From Janthinobacterium lividum (GTDB taxonomy: Bacteria; Pseudomonadota; Gammaproteobacteria; Burkholderiales; Burkholderiaceae_D): a DNA stretch of 64,000 bases. This document shows positions 17,325 through 27,025 of the stretch, in pieces. Below the pieces are notes generated by a model. It saw only the letters and a program-made list of their open reading frames with translations. It made no database searches and was not told the DNA's origin. The position numbers were made by a program, and so were the translations under genes. The stretch lies in assembly GCF_011601275.1 (NCBI RefSeq), contig NZ_JAAOLY010000005.1:186001-250000 (forward strand), read 5' to 3'. The first letter of the stretch is position 1. Every line of letters starts with the position of its first letter.

Positions 17325-18311
17325 TTACGCGAGTGTCGTTTCCGGCAAGCTGATGCGGTTGCGGCCCAGGTGCTTGGCGCGGTACAGGGCGCAGTCGGCC
17401 GTGTGGATCAGTTGCCCCAGTTCCGTGCCAATGCCGGGCAGGGCCGTGGCGGCGCCGATGCTGACGGTGACGCAGCCGCTGTCGGCACGCTTGCGTGGCA
17501 GTTGCAGCCGCTCGACGCGCTGGCGGATGCGCTCGGCCACGATGGCCGCTCCCTTGAGCGACTGGTTCGGCAGGATGACGGCAAACTCTTCGCCGCCGTA
17601 GCGGGCCACCAGGTCGTTGGCGCGCATTTCGCTGGCCACGGCGCCGGCCACCTTGCGCAGGCACAGGTCGCCGCCCTGGTGGCCGTGGTTGTCGTTGTAT
17701 TCCTTGAAATTGTCGACGTCGACCATCAGCAGCGACAGGGGCTGCTCCTGCCGCTGGGCGCGCTGCCACTCGGCCAGGATGGTGTCGTCGAAGCAGCGCC
17801 GGTTGGCCAGCCCCGTCAGGCCATCGCGTGTGGCCAGGCGTTCCAGTTCCACGTGTGCGCGCTTTTCATCCGTCATGTCGCGCAGGGTTTCGACGACGGC
17901 GATCAGTTCGCCGTGATTGCCGTAGATGGGGCTGGCATCGACGGCCAGGTAGCGCCGCCGTCTCGTGCGCGGCATGTCGCACCAGTTTTCCGCGCACAGG
18001 TTGCTGCCCGTGCTGCTGCGGTATTGCTGCTGCGTATGCAGGACGCGCATGTCGCCACCGCGCCCGGCCAACAGCAGGTCGGCCAGGGTGGGGCGCTCGT
18101 CGTTGTAAAAGCAGCGGCCCGGCTCTCGCGCGCCCAGTACTTCGGCCGCCGGCACCCCCGTCAACTGCTCGCAGGCGCGGTTCCAGATCATCACCCTGCC
18201 ATGCACGTCGAGTACAAAAGTGGGCACGACCAGTAATTCCATCATCTTGACGGCGAAACCCTGGGCTTCACCATACGGCGATGCGCTGGCATGTGCGTGG
18301 CTATCCGGCAT
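17325..18311 (-). CDS. PAS-GGDEF diguanylate cyclase
   Basis: Predicted to make c-di-GMP from two GTP. A PAS sensor domain (about 20-155; FVLDVHGRVMIWNRACEQLTG) leads into a coiled coil and a complete GGDEF domain (about 165-325). Catalytic GGEEF is intact, metal-binding MVDVDNFKEYND is present, and the inhibitory site RAND lies five residues before the signature, so product inhibition is expected. It has no membrane segment and is cytosolic. It lies 90 bases downstream of the orphan kinase on the same strand, with AAGGA before its ATG, and could share its transcript. Contrast the degenerate GGDEF at 1240-2142. Confidence 0.9.
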   Translation of the reverse strand: MPDSHAHASASPYGEAQGFAVKMMELLVVPTFVLDVHGRVMIWNRACEQLTGVPAAEVLGAREPGRCFYNDERPTLADLLLAGRGGDMRVLHTQQQYRSSTGSNLCAENWCDMPRTRRRRYLAVDASPIYGNHGELIAVVETLRDMTDEKRAHVELERLATRDGLTGLANRRCFDDTILAEWQRAQRQEQPLSLLMVDVDNFKEYNDNHGHQGGDLCLRKVAGAVASEMRANDLVARYGGEEFAVILPNQSLKGAAIVAERIRQRVERLQLPRKRADSGCVTVSIGAATALPGIGTELGQLIHTADCALYRAKHLGRNRISLPETTLA

Positions 18312-18401
18312 GAAAGCATCCTTCTTGGGCGTGAATGGGGGCAGGCTCGTTGGCCATGATGCAGCGTCGAGCGTTGATGATGTTGATATCGAGCAATATT
18401 T

Positions 18402-19298
18402 TCAGTGATGGGGCATTGTCTCGTCGTGGCAGATTGGCAGGGGCAGCGATACGCGCAAGGTGGTGCCGGCGCCGCTGCGGCTGTCGATGTGCAGGCTGCC
18501 GCCGGCGGCCACCACGCGCTCATGCATGCCTGACAGGCCGCAACCGAGGCGGGGCGGCGAACCCGACAGCCCGATGCCATCGTCGCTGATGCGGCAAGCG
18601 ACGGTGGCGCCCGTTTGCTGCAGGCACAGCTGGACATGCGTGGCGCGTGCATGGCGGGCGATGTTCGCCAGCGCTTCCTGCACCACGTGGTACAGCAAGG
18701 CGCCATGCGCGCGGCCGGCGGCGGCGTCGAGCCGGTAGTCGCAGCCGCAGCCGATGCCGGTGGTGCGCGCAAAGTCGGCCAGCAGTTGGTCGCAGGCCGC
18801 TTGCAGGCCGGCGTCGAGGGCCGGCGGGCGCAGGTCATGGATGACGCAGCGCAGCGCCGCGATGGTCAGGTCGACATTGCGCGCGATCACGGCCAGCTGT
18901 TGCGCCAGTTGGGGAGCCGCGCCATGCGTGCTCGTTTGCAGCATGGACAGGTCGATTTTCAGGGTCAGCAGATGCTGGCCCAGGTCGTCGTGGATGTCGC
19001 GCCCGATGCGCAGGCGTTCCTGTTCGCGCGCCTGTTGTTGGCCGCTGGTCAGGCGCACCTGCTCTGCCTCTTCTCGCAGCTGTTCCAGCGCCTCCAGGCG
19101 CAGCGCCAGGCGGTGTTGGCGCCACAGCAGCAGCGCCAGCGCGCCGAGCAGGATGGCGCAGGCCAGCATCAAGGGGGAGGGTGCGCCGGCCGGCAGCATC
19201 GGCCCGGCCGCGTATCCGGCGTGCAAGGAAGCGAGTGCAGCGGCCGCCAGGCAGGCCAGAATGCTCAGGCGGTACGGCAGGCGTAGCCAGCGTTGCAT
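18402..19298 (-). CDS. NarL-family sensor histidine kinase (HisKA_3), orphan
   Basis: A 298-residue kinase. Two hydrophobic helices (about 11-30 and 41-60) enclose a very short periplasmic loop, followed by a coiled coil (65-105). The HisKA_3 dimerisation motif is RLRIGRDIHDDLGQHLL, with the phosphorylated histidine in DIHDDLG. The ATPase domain follows with ALANIARHARAT (N-box), SDDGIG and GLSGMHERV. No NarL-type response regulator is adjacent, so its partner is elsewhere. The start is the second of two adjacent ATGs (19298) because AGGA is 4-5 bases from it and only one from the first (19301). Confidence 0.82.
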   Translation of the reverse strand: MQRWLRLPYRLSILACLAAAALASLHAGYAAGPMLPAGAPSPLMLACAILLGALALLLWRQHRLALRLEALEQLREEAEQVRLTSGQQQAREQERLRIGRDIHDDLGQHLLTLKIDLSMLQTSTHGAAPQLAQQLAVIARNVDLTIAALRCVIHDLRPPALDAGLQAACDQLLADFARTTGIGCGCDYRLDAAAGRAHGALLYHVVQEALANIARHARATHVQLCLQQTGATVACRISDDGIGLSGSPPRLGCGLSGMHERVVAAGGSLHIDSRSGAGTTLRVSLPLPICHDETMPHH

Positions 19299-19462
19299 CA
19301 TTTCCTCGCTCCCTAAATGTTTTCCAGCATGCAATGTTATTACAGAAAATATATTGACTCGAGGCTATTTATATTGTCTAAACGCAAAAGCTGCGCAGTT
19401 ACGCCCGCCATTGTGGCTTTCTTGCTCCTGACTGCCGCGTCGGCAGGTGACGGGCACGGCAT

Positions 19463-19493
19463 TTGCACGGGAAGTGTCATGGCGGCATATAAT
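19463..19493 (+). promoter_or_regulatory. Candidate promoter for queE-queD-tadA
   Basis: A perfect -10 hexamer TATAAT at 19488-19493 is preceded by TTGCAC at 19463-19468. The 19-base spacer is longer than ideal. It lies about 100 bases before the queE start. No preQ1 aptamer was recognised in the leader. Confidence 0.45.
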
Positions 19494-19590
19494 AGAGGGT
19501 TGTCAATCGGCTTTTGCGGTGACGGCGCTGTGCGCCGGCACCGGTGCGTACGCCCTGCGCGATGACGCCAGCCAGCTCTTAGGAAATACA

Positions 19591-20226
19591 GTGACTTATA
19601 GCATCAAAGAGATTTTTTATACCCTGCAGGGCGAAGGTGCGCACGCGGGCCGTCCGGCCGTGTTTTGCCGCTTTTCCGGCTGCAACCTGTGGACGGGCCG
19701 CGAAAGCGACCGCGCCACGGCCGTGTGCCAGTTCTGCGACACGGATTTCGTCGGCACGGACGGCGAACTGGGCGGCAAATTCAAGACGCCCGAGGAACTG
19801 GCCGCGCTGATCGACAGCCTGTGGCCAGCCAGCTACGCACCGAGCAAATACGTGGTGTTTACGGGCGGCGAGCCGCTGCTGCAACTGGATACGGCCCTGA
19901 TCGACGCCATGCATGCGGTCGGCTTTACCATCGCCATCGAAACCAACGGTACCTTGCCCGTGCCGGCCGGCGTGGACTGGATCTGCGTCAGCCCGAAGAT
20001 GGGCTCGACACTGGTCGTCCACAAAGGCAATGAAATCAAAGTGGTGATTCCCCAGTTCCAGCAAGACCTGGCTGCCTACGAACAACTGGACTTCGAGAAC
20101 TTTTTTGTGCAGGCGATGGATGGTCCTTTGGCCGCGCACAACATGAAGCTGGCCATCGAAACGTGCAAAAGCAACCCGAAGTGGAAGCTGAGCCTGCAAA
20201 CCCACAAACTCCTGCAAATACCTTAA
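19591..20226 (+). CDS. queE: 7-carboxy-7-deazaguanine synthase
   Basis: Radical SAM enzyme converting 6-carboxy-tetrahydropterin to 7-carboxy-7-deazaguanine in queuosine synthesis. The cluster motif is CX14CX2C (C-NLW...C-QFC) instead of the usual CX3CX2C, a hallmark of proteobacterial QueE. FTGGEPLLQ is the SAM-binding GGE motif. Start GTG at 19591 follows TAGGA with six bases spacing, giving 211 residues and the expected N-terminus YSIKEIFYTLQGEG. Ten bases separate it from queD. The remaining pathway genes (queC, queF, tgt, queA) are not in the window. Confidence 0.93.
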   Translation: MTYSIKEIFYTLQGEGAHAGRPAVFCRFSGCNLWTGRESDRATAVCQFCDTDFVGTDGELGGKFKTPEELAALIDSLWPASYAPSKYVVFTGGEPLLQLDTALIDAMHAVGFTIAIETNGTLPVPAGVDWICVSPKMGSTLVVHKGNEIKVVIPQFQQDLAAYEQLDFENFFVQAMDGPLAAHNMKLAIETCKSNPKWKLSLQTHKLLQIP

Positions 20227-20236
20227 CAAGAAATAT

Positions 20237-21185
<949 letters not shown>

Positions 21186-21206
21186 CATCAACCCAAGATG
21201 CCAGCC

Positions 21207-21234
21207 ATGCCAGCCATCCCGGCTGGCATTTTTT
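21207..21234 (+). terminator. Intrinsic terminator of queE-queD-tadA
   Basis: ATGCCAGCC-ATCCC-GGCTGGCAT (9-bp stem) is followed by six T. Confidence 0.92.
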
Positions 21235-21272
21235 ATAATTGTTGCGAAATAACATCTGTCTAGACCATTTGC

Positions 21273-21297
21273 CATTCTCAAATGAGAATGATTCGTG
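21273..21297 (+). promoter_or_regulatory. Fur box before the haem receptor
   Basis: 21273-21290 is a perfect CATTCTC-AAAT-GAGAATG dyad. It overlaps TGAGAATGATTCGTG (21283-21297), which matches the left 11 bases of the Fur 7-1-7 consensus at ten positions. It lies about 90 bases before the receptor start, suggesting iron repression of the haem locus. Confidence 0.7.
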
Positions 21298-21387
21298 TTA
21301 CAGTATTGTTTTCGCCAGCAAACTTCCCTTGCGCATCGTTATCGATCCGGGTTCAAGAGCCAGCCTTTACTCTTAGACCGGATCATC

Positions 21388-23751
21388 ATGACTACTGTGC
21401 TTCCGCAGCGCACCGCTGCAACTGTCGTATCCCCAGCTCATCTGCCTGCCCGCCGCCATAACCTGGTGCTGCGCGCCGCCTTGCTGGGCTTGTTCGCGGC
21501 GCCTTTGCTGCCTGCTACCGCGCAAACGGCCGCCATCAATGCGGGCGTGGCGGCGCAAGAGCCGGCCAAGCTGCCAGTCTTCCCGGAAATCGTCGTCAAG
21601 GCCCAGCAGGATTACGCGCGCCGAGCTGGCACCAGGACGGTTGTGACGGCGGAAGATCTGGAGCGCCGCAATGTCACCGAGATGGGTGGCATCGTGCGTT
21701 ATTTACCATTGATCAGCGCGCCAGCGGCGGCCTCGGGCAGCGGCAGCGTGTGGGATGGCTCTGGGAATACGGGCTACAACATCCGCGGCCTGGAAGGCAA
21801 CCGGGTCAGCCTCGATGTCGATGGTATTTCCTTGCCCGATGCGGCGCCGAAGCCCGACGCCAATACCCTCAACGCCTTCGGCACGGGCCGTGACTATTTC
21901 GATCCTGAAACCTTCCGCGAAGTGCGCATCGATTCGGGCACGACAGCCGTCAGCGGCGCCAGCCCTGGCCTGGGCGGCGGCGTGGCCTTCGTCACCAAGT
22001 CGCCCGAGGATTACCTGGGCGAGGGGCAAGACCATTACGTGGCCTATAAATACGGCCGCGCCACGGCCGACCGCAGCAATGCGCACACCTTGACGGGCGC
22101 CGCCAGGATCGGCGTCGCCTTGCAGGGCCTGGCCGTGTACGTGCACCGCGATGGCGAGCAGATGGACAGCCGCGGCACCACGCCGTCCAATCCCGACGAC
22201 TGGCATTCGAACGCCTTGCTGTCCAAGCTGGTGTGGACCTTGCCTGGCGAACAGAAGCTGGACTTGACGGTCGACATGTTCGAGCGCAAGAACAAGCGCG
22301 ATCTGCGCAGCAAGGTCAGCACGTATTATCCGACCGGCGTGCAGCAAGATTCCACCACCAAGCGCACGCGCGTCAGCCTGGGCCACGACGTGGTGCTCAA
22401 GGATTTCGCCCTGTTCGACCGCCTGACGTCGAAAGTGTATCTGCAGAATGCGAAAACCGAAGACCAGACGCAAGGCCTCTATACGTTTGGCAGCCCGGCC
22501 CGCCGCTCCATCGAGACCAACTTCAAGAACGACAGCATAGGCTTGAGCTCGGAAGCGTTCAAGCAGCTCAATGCGGACAACGCGCTGCTGTACGGCGTGC
22601 AACTGGAACAGCTGAAAACGCGCCGTCCTTGGCGCGAAGACCGTGTCATCGTTGCCACGGGCCAGCATCAGATCACCAACAAGAACCGCATGGCAGACAT
22701 GGACACGATCAAGCTGGCCCTGTACGTGCGCGACGATCTCAGTTTCAATTTGGCCGGCAAGAAAGCCGTGCTGACGCCAGGCTTGCGTGCCGACTACCGC
22801 AAGAACGAGCCGAAAAACCTGCAAACCTATGCGATCGCCGTGCCGAACGCGGCCAGGGAAGTGCGCAAAGAAAGCGACACGTATTTCACGCCCAGCCTGA
22901 GCCTGTCCGTGGAAGTGCTGCCGCAGATGAACGCCTACGCCACTTTCACGCGCGGCACGCGCCTGCCGACGGCGGCCGAGCGCACGGGCACCTACGATTC
23001 CTTCAGCTATACGGGCACGGGGCAGGGCTATGCCGTACTCGGCAATGCCAACCTGCGCAAGGAAACCAGCAAGGCGTATGAGCTGGGCCTGAAGGGTGAC
23101 GTCGTCAAGGGCTTGAGCATGCACGCCTCCGTGTACCAGACGGAATACACGGACATGGTCGACTATGTGATGCAAAAAGATGATCCGGTGAACTACCCGA
23201 CCATCACGCGTGGTTTGTTCCGCCCGGAAAACATCGGCAATGCCCGCACCTGGGGCGCCGAGCTGACCCTGCGCGCGGAACTGGGCGCCTGGGCGCCTGC
23301 CATGCAGGGCTACCACGTGGACCTGGCGACGGGCGTGGCCAAGGGACGTTCCTTCAATACGCAGACGGGCGAGAGCGGCGGCCTGAACTCGGTGGCGCCG
23401 GCCAAGTCGGCCTTGACCTTCGGCTACGATCATGCGAACCAGCTGTTCGGCCTGGCGCTGACGGCCGTGCATGCGGGCGCCAAACAGGCGCCGGAAAACC
23501 TGCTGATCGGCGATGCCGGGCCTTTGTTTACCGTGCCGTCGTACACCATCTTCGACTTGTCGACCTATTGGAACGTGCACAAGAACGCGAAGATCGTCGT
23601 GGGCGTTTATAACTTGACAGATCGCAAGTACTGGGATTACGCCGCCTCGCGCAGCCTGGCCGCGGGCACCACGGCCGCCAGCCGCGCCGAGATCGAGCGC
23701 TACGCCAAGCCGGGCCGTAATGTGGCCGCCAGCCTCAGCGTCAATTTCTAG
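21388..23751 (+). CDS. TonB-dependent haem/haemoglobin receptor family protein
   Basis: A 787-residue outer-membrane receptor. The signal region includes LRAALLGLFAAPLLPATAQ after a 27-residue basic leader. The plug has VTAEDLERRNVTEMGGIVRY, GYNIRGLEGNRVSLDVDGI and FREVRIDSGTTAVSGASPGL. In the barrel, TRGTRLPTAAERTG and LGNANLRKETSKAYELG correspond to the FRAP-NPNL region of haem receptors. It ends in NVAASLSVNF. The start at 21388 gives the signal peptide, though its ribosome site is weak. The Fur box upstream and the HemS-like gene downstream support haem uptake; the exact ligand is inferred. Confidence 0.85.
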   Translation: MTTVLPQRTAATVVSPAHLPARRHNLVLRAALLGLFAAPLLPATAQTAAINAGVAAQEPAKLPVFPEIVVKAQQDYARRAGTRTVVTAEDLERRNVTEMGGIVRYLPLISAPAAASGSGSVWDGSGNTGYNIRGLEGNRVSLDVDGISLPDAAPKPDANTLNAFGTGRDYFDPETFREVRIDSGTTAVSGASPGLGGGVAFVTKSPEDYLGEGQDHYVAYKYGRATADRSNAHTLTGAARIGVALQGLAVYVHRDGEQMDSRGTTPSNPDDWHSNALLSKLVWTLPGEQKLDLTVDMFERKNKRDLRSKVSTYYPTGVQQDSTTKRTRVSLGHDVVLKDFALFDRLTSKVYLQNAKTEDQTQGLYTFGSPARRSIETNFKNDSIGLSSEAFKQLNADNALLYGVQLEQLKTRRPWREDRVIVATGQHQITNKNRMADMDTIKLALYVRDDLSFNLAGKKAVLTPGLRADYRKNEPKNLQTYAIAVPNAAREVRKESDTYFTPSLSLSVEVLPQMNAYATFTRGTRLPTAAERTGTYDSFSYTGTGQGYAVLGNANLRKETSKAYELGLKGDVVKGLSMHASVYQTEYTDMVDYVMQKDDPVNYPTITRGLFRPENIGNARTWGAELTLRAELGAWAPAMQGYHVDLATGVAKGRSFNTQTGESGGLNSVAPAKSALTFGYDHANQLFGLALTAVHAGAKQAPENLLIGDAGPLFTVPSYTIFDLSTYWNVHKNAKIVVGVYNLTDRKYWDYAASRSLAAGTTAASRAEIERYAKPGRNVAASLSVNF

Positions 23752-23762
23752 GTTTTACCGGG

Positions 23763-23787
23763 GAGGGGTGCTTGCCCCTCTTTTTTT
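23763..23787 (+). terminator. Terminator or attenuator between receptor and hemS-like gene
   Basis: GAGGGG-TGCTTG-CCCCTC is followed by seven T. It stands 26 bases before the next start codon, so it probably reduces rather than abolishes downstream expression unless a second promoter exists. Confidence 0.75.
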
Positions 23788-23812
23788 CCATGTTTGATTG
23801 AATGGTCTCTCT

Positions 23813-24970
23813 ATGAAGTTATCCAAACTCGTTCTATCCCTGCTAGGCAGCCTGCTGATCGCAAACGCAAGCGCGGCCCCAGCCACTTTGGCGGAACGCT
23901 GGTCCACCTTGCGCACGGAACAGCCGAAGCTGCAGATCCGCGACGCGGCGCGCGCGCTGGATGTGTCCGAAGCGCAATTGCTGGCAACCAATATCGGCAA
24001 GGGTGTCACGCGCCTGCAGGCCGATGGCAACCAGCCGCGCGAAATCATGCGCGCCGCGCTGGACCTGGGCATCGTGCAAGCGATCACGCGCAATGAAAAC
24101 GGCGTCATCGAAACGACGGGCGTCGCCAGCAAGTTCAAGCAGGCGGGCGTCAAGTCGGAACAGGCCGACGCCAAGCAGGATCCGGAAACGGAGGCGCGCC
24201 AGCGCAATATCGCCGGCGGCTACCTGGGCGGCCAGATCGACCTGCGTTTCCACTTTGAAAACTGGAAATACGCGTTTGCCGTGGAACAGGCGGGCCGCGA
24301 CGGCAAGCCGACGCGCAGCCTGCAATTTTTTGACGCCAACGGCACGGCCGTGCACAAGATCTACCTGCGCAACGAGCCTGGCGTGGCCGTCTACGATAAA
24401 TTGGTGGCGACCTTCCGCCTGCCGCAGCAAAGCGCCGAACTGAACGTGCTGGCCGTGGCGCCCAAGGCCGCTGAAAAGCCCGATGCCGAGATCGACGTCA
24501 AGGAATTCCAGCTGGCCTGGAAAGACATGACGGACGTGCACCAGTTCGCGCAAATCATGCGCGAATTCCATCTGTCGCGCGAACAGGCCCTGCGCCTGGC
24601 GCCGGCCGGCGTGGTCGAGCGCGTGACGCCTGAAGCGCTGCGCACCCTGCTGGAAAACGCGGCCAAGGACAAGGTCGCCATTATGGTGTTTCTGGGCAAC
24701 GAAGGCTTGACGCAGATCTACAGCGGCAAGATCGAGAAAACCATGGCCGCCGGCGGCTTCTTCAACGTGCTCGATCCGGACTTCAACCTGCATATCCGCG
24801 ACACGGCCCTGCGCAGCGGCTGGGTCGTCAAGCGCGGCGGCGTGACTTCCGTCGAATTCTTCGACAAGGACGGCACCCAAGTGGTTTCCTTCTTCGGCGT
24901 GCGCGAACGGGGCAAACCGCAGCCGCAAGCGTGGGTGGATCTGGCCGATTCCTTGCCCAAGGCCAAGTAA
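23813..24970 (+). CDS. HemS/ChuS-like haem-handling protein with a signal peptide
   Basis: A duplicated HemS fold of 385 residues. First copy: RDAARALDVSEAQLLATNIG (about 43-62), GVTRL and ITRNENGVIE, matching the family ITRN..VHE block but with Ile where His is usual. Second copy: DMTDVHQFAQIM (His243, which I believe is the position of the haem-ligating histidine in HemS), REQALRLAP, VFLGNEGLTQIYSG, FFNVLDPDFNLHIRD and VTSVEFFDKDGTQV. Known HemS/ChuS/PhuS proteins are cytoplasmic, but this one opens with a signal peptide (MKLSKLVLSLLGSLLIANASA). Either it is exported as a periplasmic haem carrier or the segment is cryptic. It follows the haem receptor, with no hmuTUV alongside. Confidence 0.8.
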   Translation: MKLSKLVLSLLGSLLIANASAAPATLAERWSTLRTEQPKLQIRDAARALDVSEAQLLATNIGKGVTRLQADGNQPREIMRAALDLGIVQAITRNENGVIETTGVASKFKQAGVKSEQADAKQDPETEARQRNIAGGYLGGQIDLRFHFENWKYAFAVEQAGRDGKPTRSLQFFDANGTAVHKIYLRNEPGVAVYDKLVATFRLPQQSAELNVLAVAPKAAEKPDAEIDVKEFQLAWKDMTDVHQFAQIMREFHLSREQALRLAPAGVVERVTPEALRTLLENAAKDKVAIMVFLGNEGLTQIYSGKIEKTMAAGGFFNVLDPDFNLHIRDTALRSGWVVKRGGVTSVEFFDKDGTQVVSFFGVRERGKPQPQAWVDLADSLPKAK

Positions 24971-24981
24971 GTTGCAGCACA

Positions 24982-25010
24982 GTTGCCGCGCGCCGTACCG
25001 GCGCGGCAAC
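24982..25010. terminator. GC-rich hairpin after the HemS-like gene
   Basis: A 10-bp perfect stem GTTGCCGCGC/GCGCGGCAAC starts 12 bases past the stop. There is no T-run, so this is a possible Rho-linked or mRNA-stabilising 3' structure. Confidence 0.4.
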
Positions 25011-25122
25011 ACTTCAGCTGAGTACCGCGTGCCGGTCTCATGTCTGAAGCACAATAGTGGTATGCTGATTGCAAGGCCGCAGCGATCGTGCCTGCGTGCT
25101 GGTTCCTGGAAAAGAGGCAATC

Positions 25123-26040
25123 ATGGCAACCATCATGGCGAACGGCCTCAACATAGCTTATGAAAGCCACGGCGACCCCAACGATCCGTGCGTGCTGCTC
25201 GTCATGGGCCTGGGCATGCAACTGATTGCCTGGCCGGCGGACTTCGTCGAAGGCATCGTCGAACAAGGGTTTCGCGTGCTGCGTTTCGACAACCGCGACA
25301 GCGGCCTGTCGAGCAAGATGGCGCAGGCGGGCAAACCGTATCTGCCGCTGGCCTACGTGAAAAACCTGCTGGGCTGGCCCCTGAAAACTTCCTACACCCT
25401 CAATGACATGGCTGATGACGCGCTCGGCTTGCTGGCGGCCCTGCGCATTGCACAGGCGCACGTGATCGGCGTGTCGATGGGCGGCATGATCGCGCAAGTG
25501 ATGGCGGCGCGCGCGCCGCTGCAGGTGCTAAGCTTGACGTCCATCATGTCGAGCAGCGGCCGGCGCGGCTTGCCCGGCCCCACGCGGGCCGCGCGCAATG
25601 CCTTGTTGCAACGCCCGAAACGCAACGCCAGCCGCGCCGAACTGATGGCGCACATGGCGGCTACCGTGCGCGTCATCGGCAGTCCCGCCTATCCCGTGTC
25701 GGAAAAACTGCTGTACCAGCGCATCGAAGCGGCGTTGCAGCGGGGCAGCTGCCCGGAAGGCGTGGCGCGGCAGATGGTGGCCATCGCCGCCTCGGGCGAG
25801 CGCACGGCCTTGTTGCCGAGCATCAGTTGCCCGGCGCTCGTGATCCATGGCGCGGCCGACCCTCTGATCCCCGTCGCCTGCGGCATCGATACGGCGGCGC
25901 TGATCCCGGGCGCCCGGCTCGAGGTGATCGAAGGCATGGGGCACGACATGCCGCCCCAGCTGATCGAGCGCCTGCTTGCCTTGATCGATGTGCATCTGCA
26001 AGGTAAGATGGCGCCCCAGATGCGCTCCCAGCCAGCCTAG
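25123..26040 (+). CDS. Alpha/beta hydrolase
   Basis: A 305-residue cytosolic hydrolase of the epoxide hydrolase/esterase-like group. The nucleophile elbow is GVSMGG (Ser118). The acid is probably the Asp in HGAADPLIP and the base the His in GMGHDMPP. The oxyanion strand is LLVMGLGMQL and FDNRDSGLSS is the usual post-oxyanion loop. Ribosome site AAGAGG precedes the ATG at 25123. Start and stop are clear; substrate unknown. Thirty-two bases separate it from the LD-carboxypeptidase gene, so they may be cotranscribed. Confidence 0.85.
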   Translation: MATIMANGLNIAYESHGDPNDPCVLLVMGLGMQLIAWPADFVEGIVEQGFRVLRFDNRDSGLSSKMAQAGKPYLPLAYVKNLLGWPLKTSYTLNDMADDALGLLAALRIAQAHVIGVSMGGMIAQVMAARAPLQVLSLTSIMSSSGRRGLPGPTRAARNALLQRPKRNASRAELMAHMAATVRVIGSPAYPVSEKLLYQRIEAALQRGSCPEGVARQMVAIAASGERTALLPSISCPALVIHGAADPLIPVACGIDTAALIPGARLEVIEGMGHDMPPQLIERLLALIDVHLQGKMAPQMRSQPA

Positions 26041-26072
26041 GCGCGCCCACAACTTTTGAAGGCACGGGCATT

Positions 26073-26990
26073 TTGAAGACACCTGAGATTGGCATCGCCA
26101 TCGTTGCACCGGGCGGTTATGCGCCCGACGCGGCGGCTTTGGAGCGCGGCATCGCCCGCTTGCAGGCGCAAGGCGCCACCGTCCACAATTACTACGACCC
26201 GGAACACACATTCCAGCGCTTCGGCGGCACGGATGCGGGCCGCCTGGCGCAGCTGAACGCGGCCGCTGCCGACCCGGACGTGCAGGTGGTGATCGCCTTG
26301 CGCGGCAGCTACGGCATCAGCCGCATCCTGCCCGAGATCGATTTCGAGGCCATGGCCGATAGCCGTAAACTGTTTGTCGGCTACAGCGACTTCACGGCCT
26401 TCCACATGGGCTTGATGGCGAAAACGGGCCGCGCCAGCTTTGCCGGCCCCATGATCTGCGACGATTTTACGCGTGACGAGCCCGAGCAATTTACGCTTGA
26501 TCAGCTGTGGTCGTGCCTGGCCGGTCCCACGCACACGGTCACGGGCACGGCGGCGGGCAATCCGCAGGTCGAGCTGCAAGGCAAGCTGTGGGGCGGCAAT
26601 CTGGCGATGCTGGTCCACTTGCTCGGCACGCCGTATTTCCCCGAAATCGATGGCGGCGTTTTGTTCCTGGAAGACGTCAACGAACACCCGTACCGGGTCG
26701 AGCGCATGCTGCTGCAATTGCTGCACGCGGGCGTGTTTCAGCGTCAGCAAGCCGTGGTGCTTGGTGATTTTTCCGCCTATAAATTGAGCCCCATGGATAA
26801 CGGCTACGATTTTGACGCCATGCTGGCCTACGTGCGCGAACGCCTGCCCGTGCCCGTGCTGACGGGACTGGAATTCGGCCATATCCGCCGCCGTGTCACC
26901 TTGCCGTTCGGCGGTCATGCGCGGTTGCAATCGGATGCGTCCGGCTTCAGCCTGCAAGTGACCGGCTACCCGACCCTGGCGCGCCCCTGA
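26073..26990 (+). CDS. ldcA: LD-carboxypeptidase (peptidase S66)
   Basis: Releases terminal D-Ala from murein tetrapeptides during peptidoglycan recycling. Conserved pieces are IAIVAPGGY, ALRGSYGISRILPEIDFEAM, FVGYSDFTAF (nucleophile Ser of the S66 triad), LWGGNLAMLVHLLGTPYFP, FLEDVNEHPYRVERML (Glu) and GLEFGHIRRRVTLPFG (His). It starts with TTG at 26073, since no ATG or GTG is available at the conserved N-terminus. Length is 305 residues, with no signal peptide, consistent with cytoplasmic action. Confidence 0.9.
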   Translation: MKTPEIGIAIVAPGGYAPDAAALERGIARLQAQGATVHNYYDPEHTFQRFGGTDAGRLAQLNAAAADPDVQVVIALRGSYGISRILPEIDFEAMADSRKLFVGYSDFTAFHMGLMAKTGRASFAGPMICDDFTRDEPEQFTLDQLWSCLAGPTHTVTGTAAGNPQVELQGKLWGGNLAMLVHLLGTPYFPEIDGGVLFLEDVNEHPYRVERMLLQLLHAGVFQRQQAVVLGDFSAYKLSPMDNGYDFDAMLAYVRERLPVPVLTGLEFGHIRRRVTLPFGGHARLQSDASGFSLQVTGYPTLARP

Positions 26991-27025
26991 ACTCCCTGAA
27001 CGCCATTAGCGCCAAGCCCGGCAGG

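Noticed and set aside
19494..19590. preQ1 riboswitch before queE
   Set aside because: The leader lacks the preQ1-I or -II hairpin and A-rich tail; only a promoter-like pair was seen.
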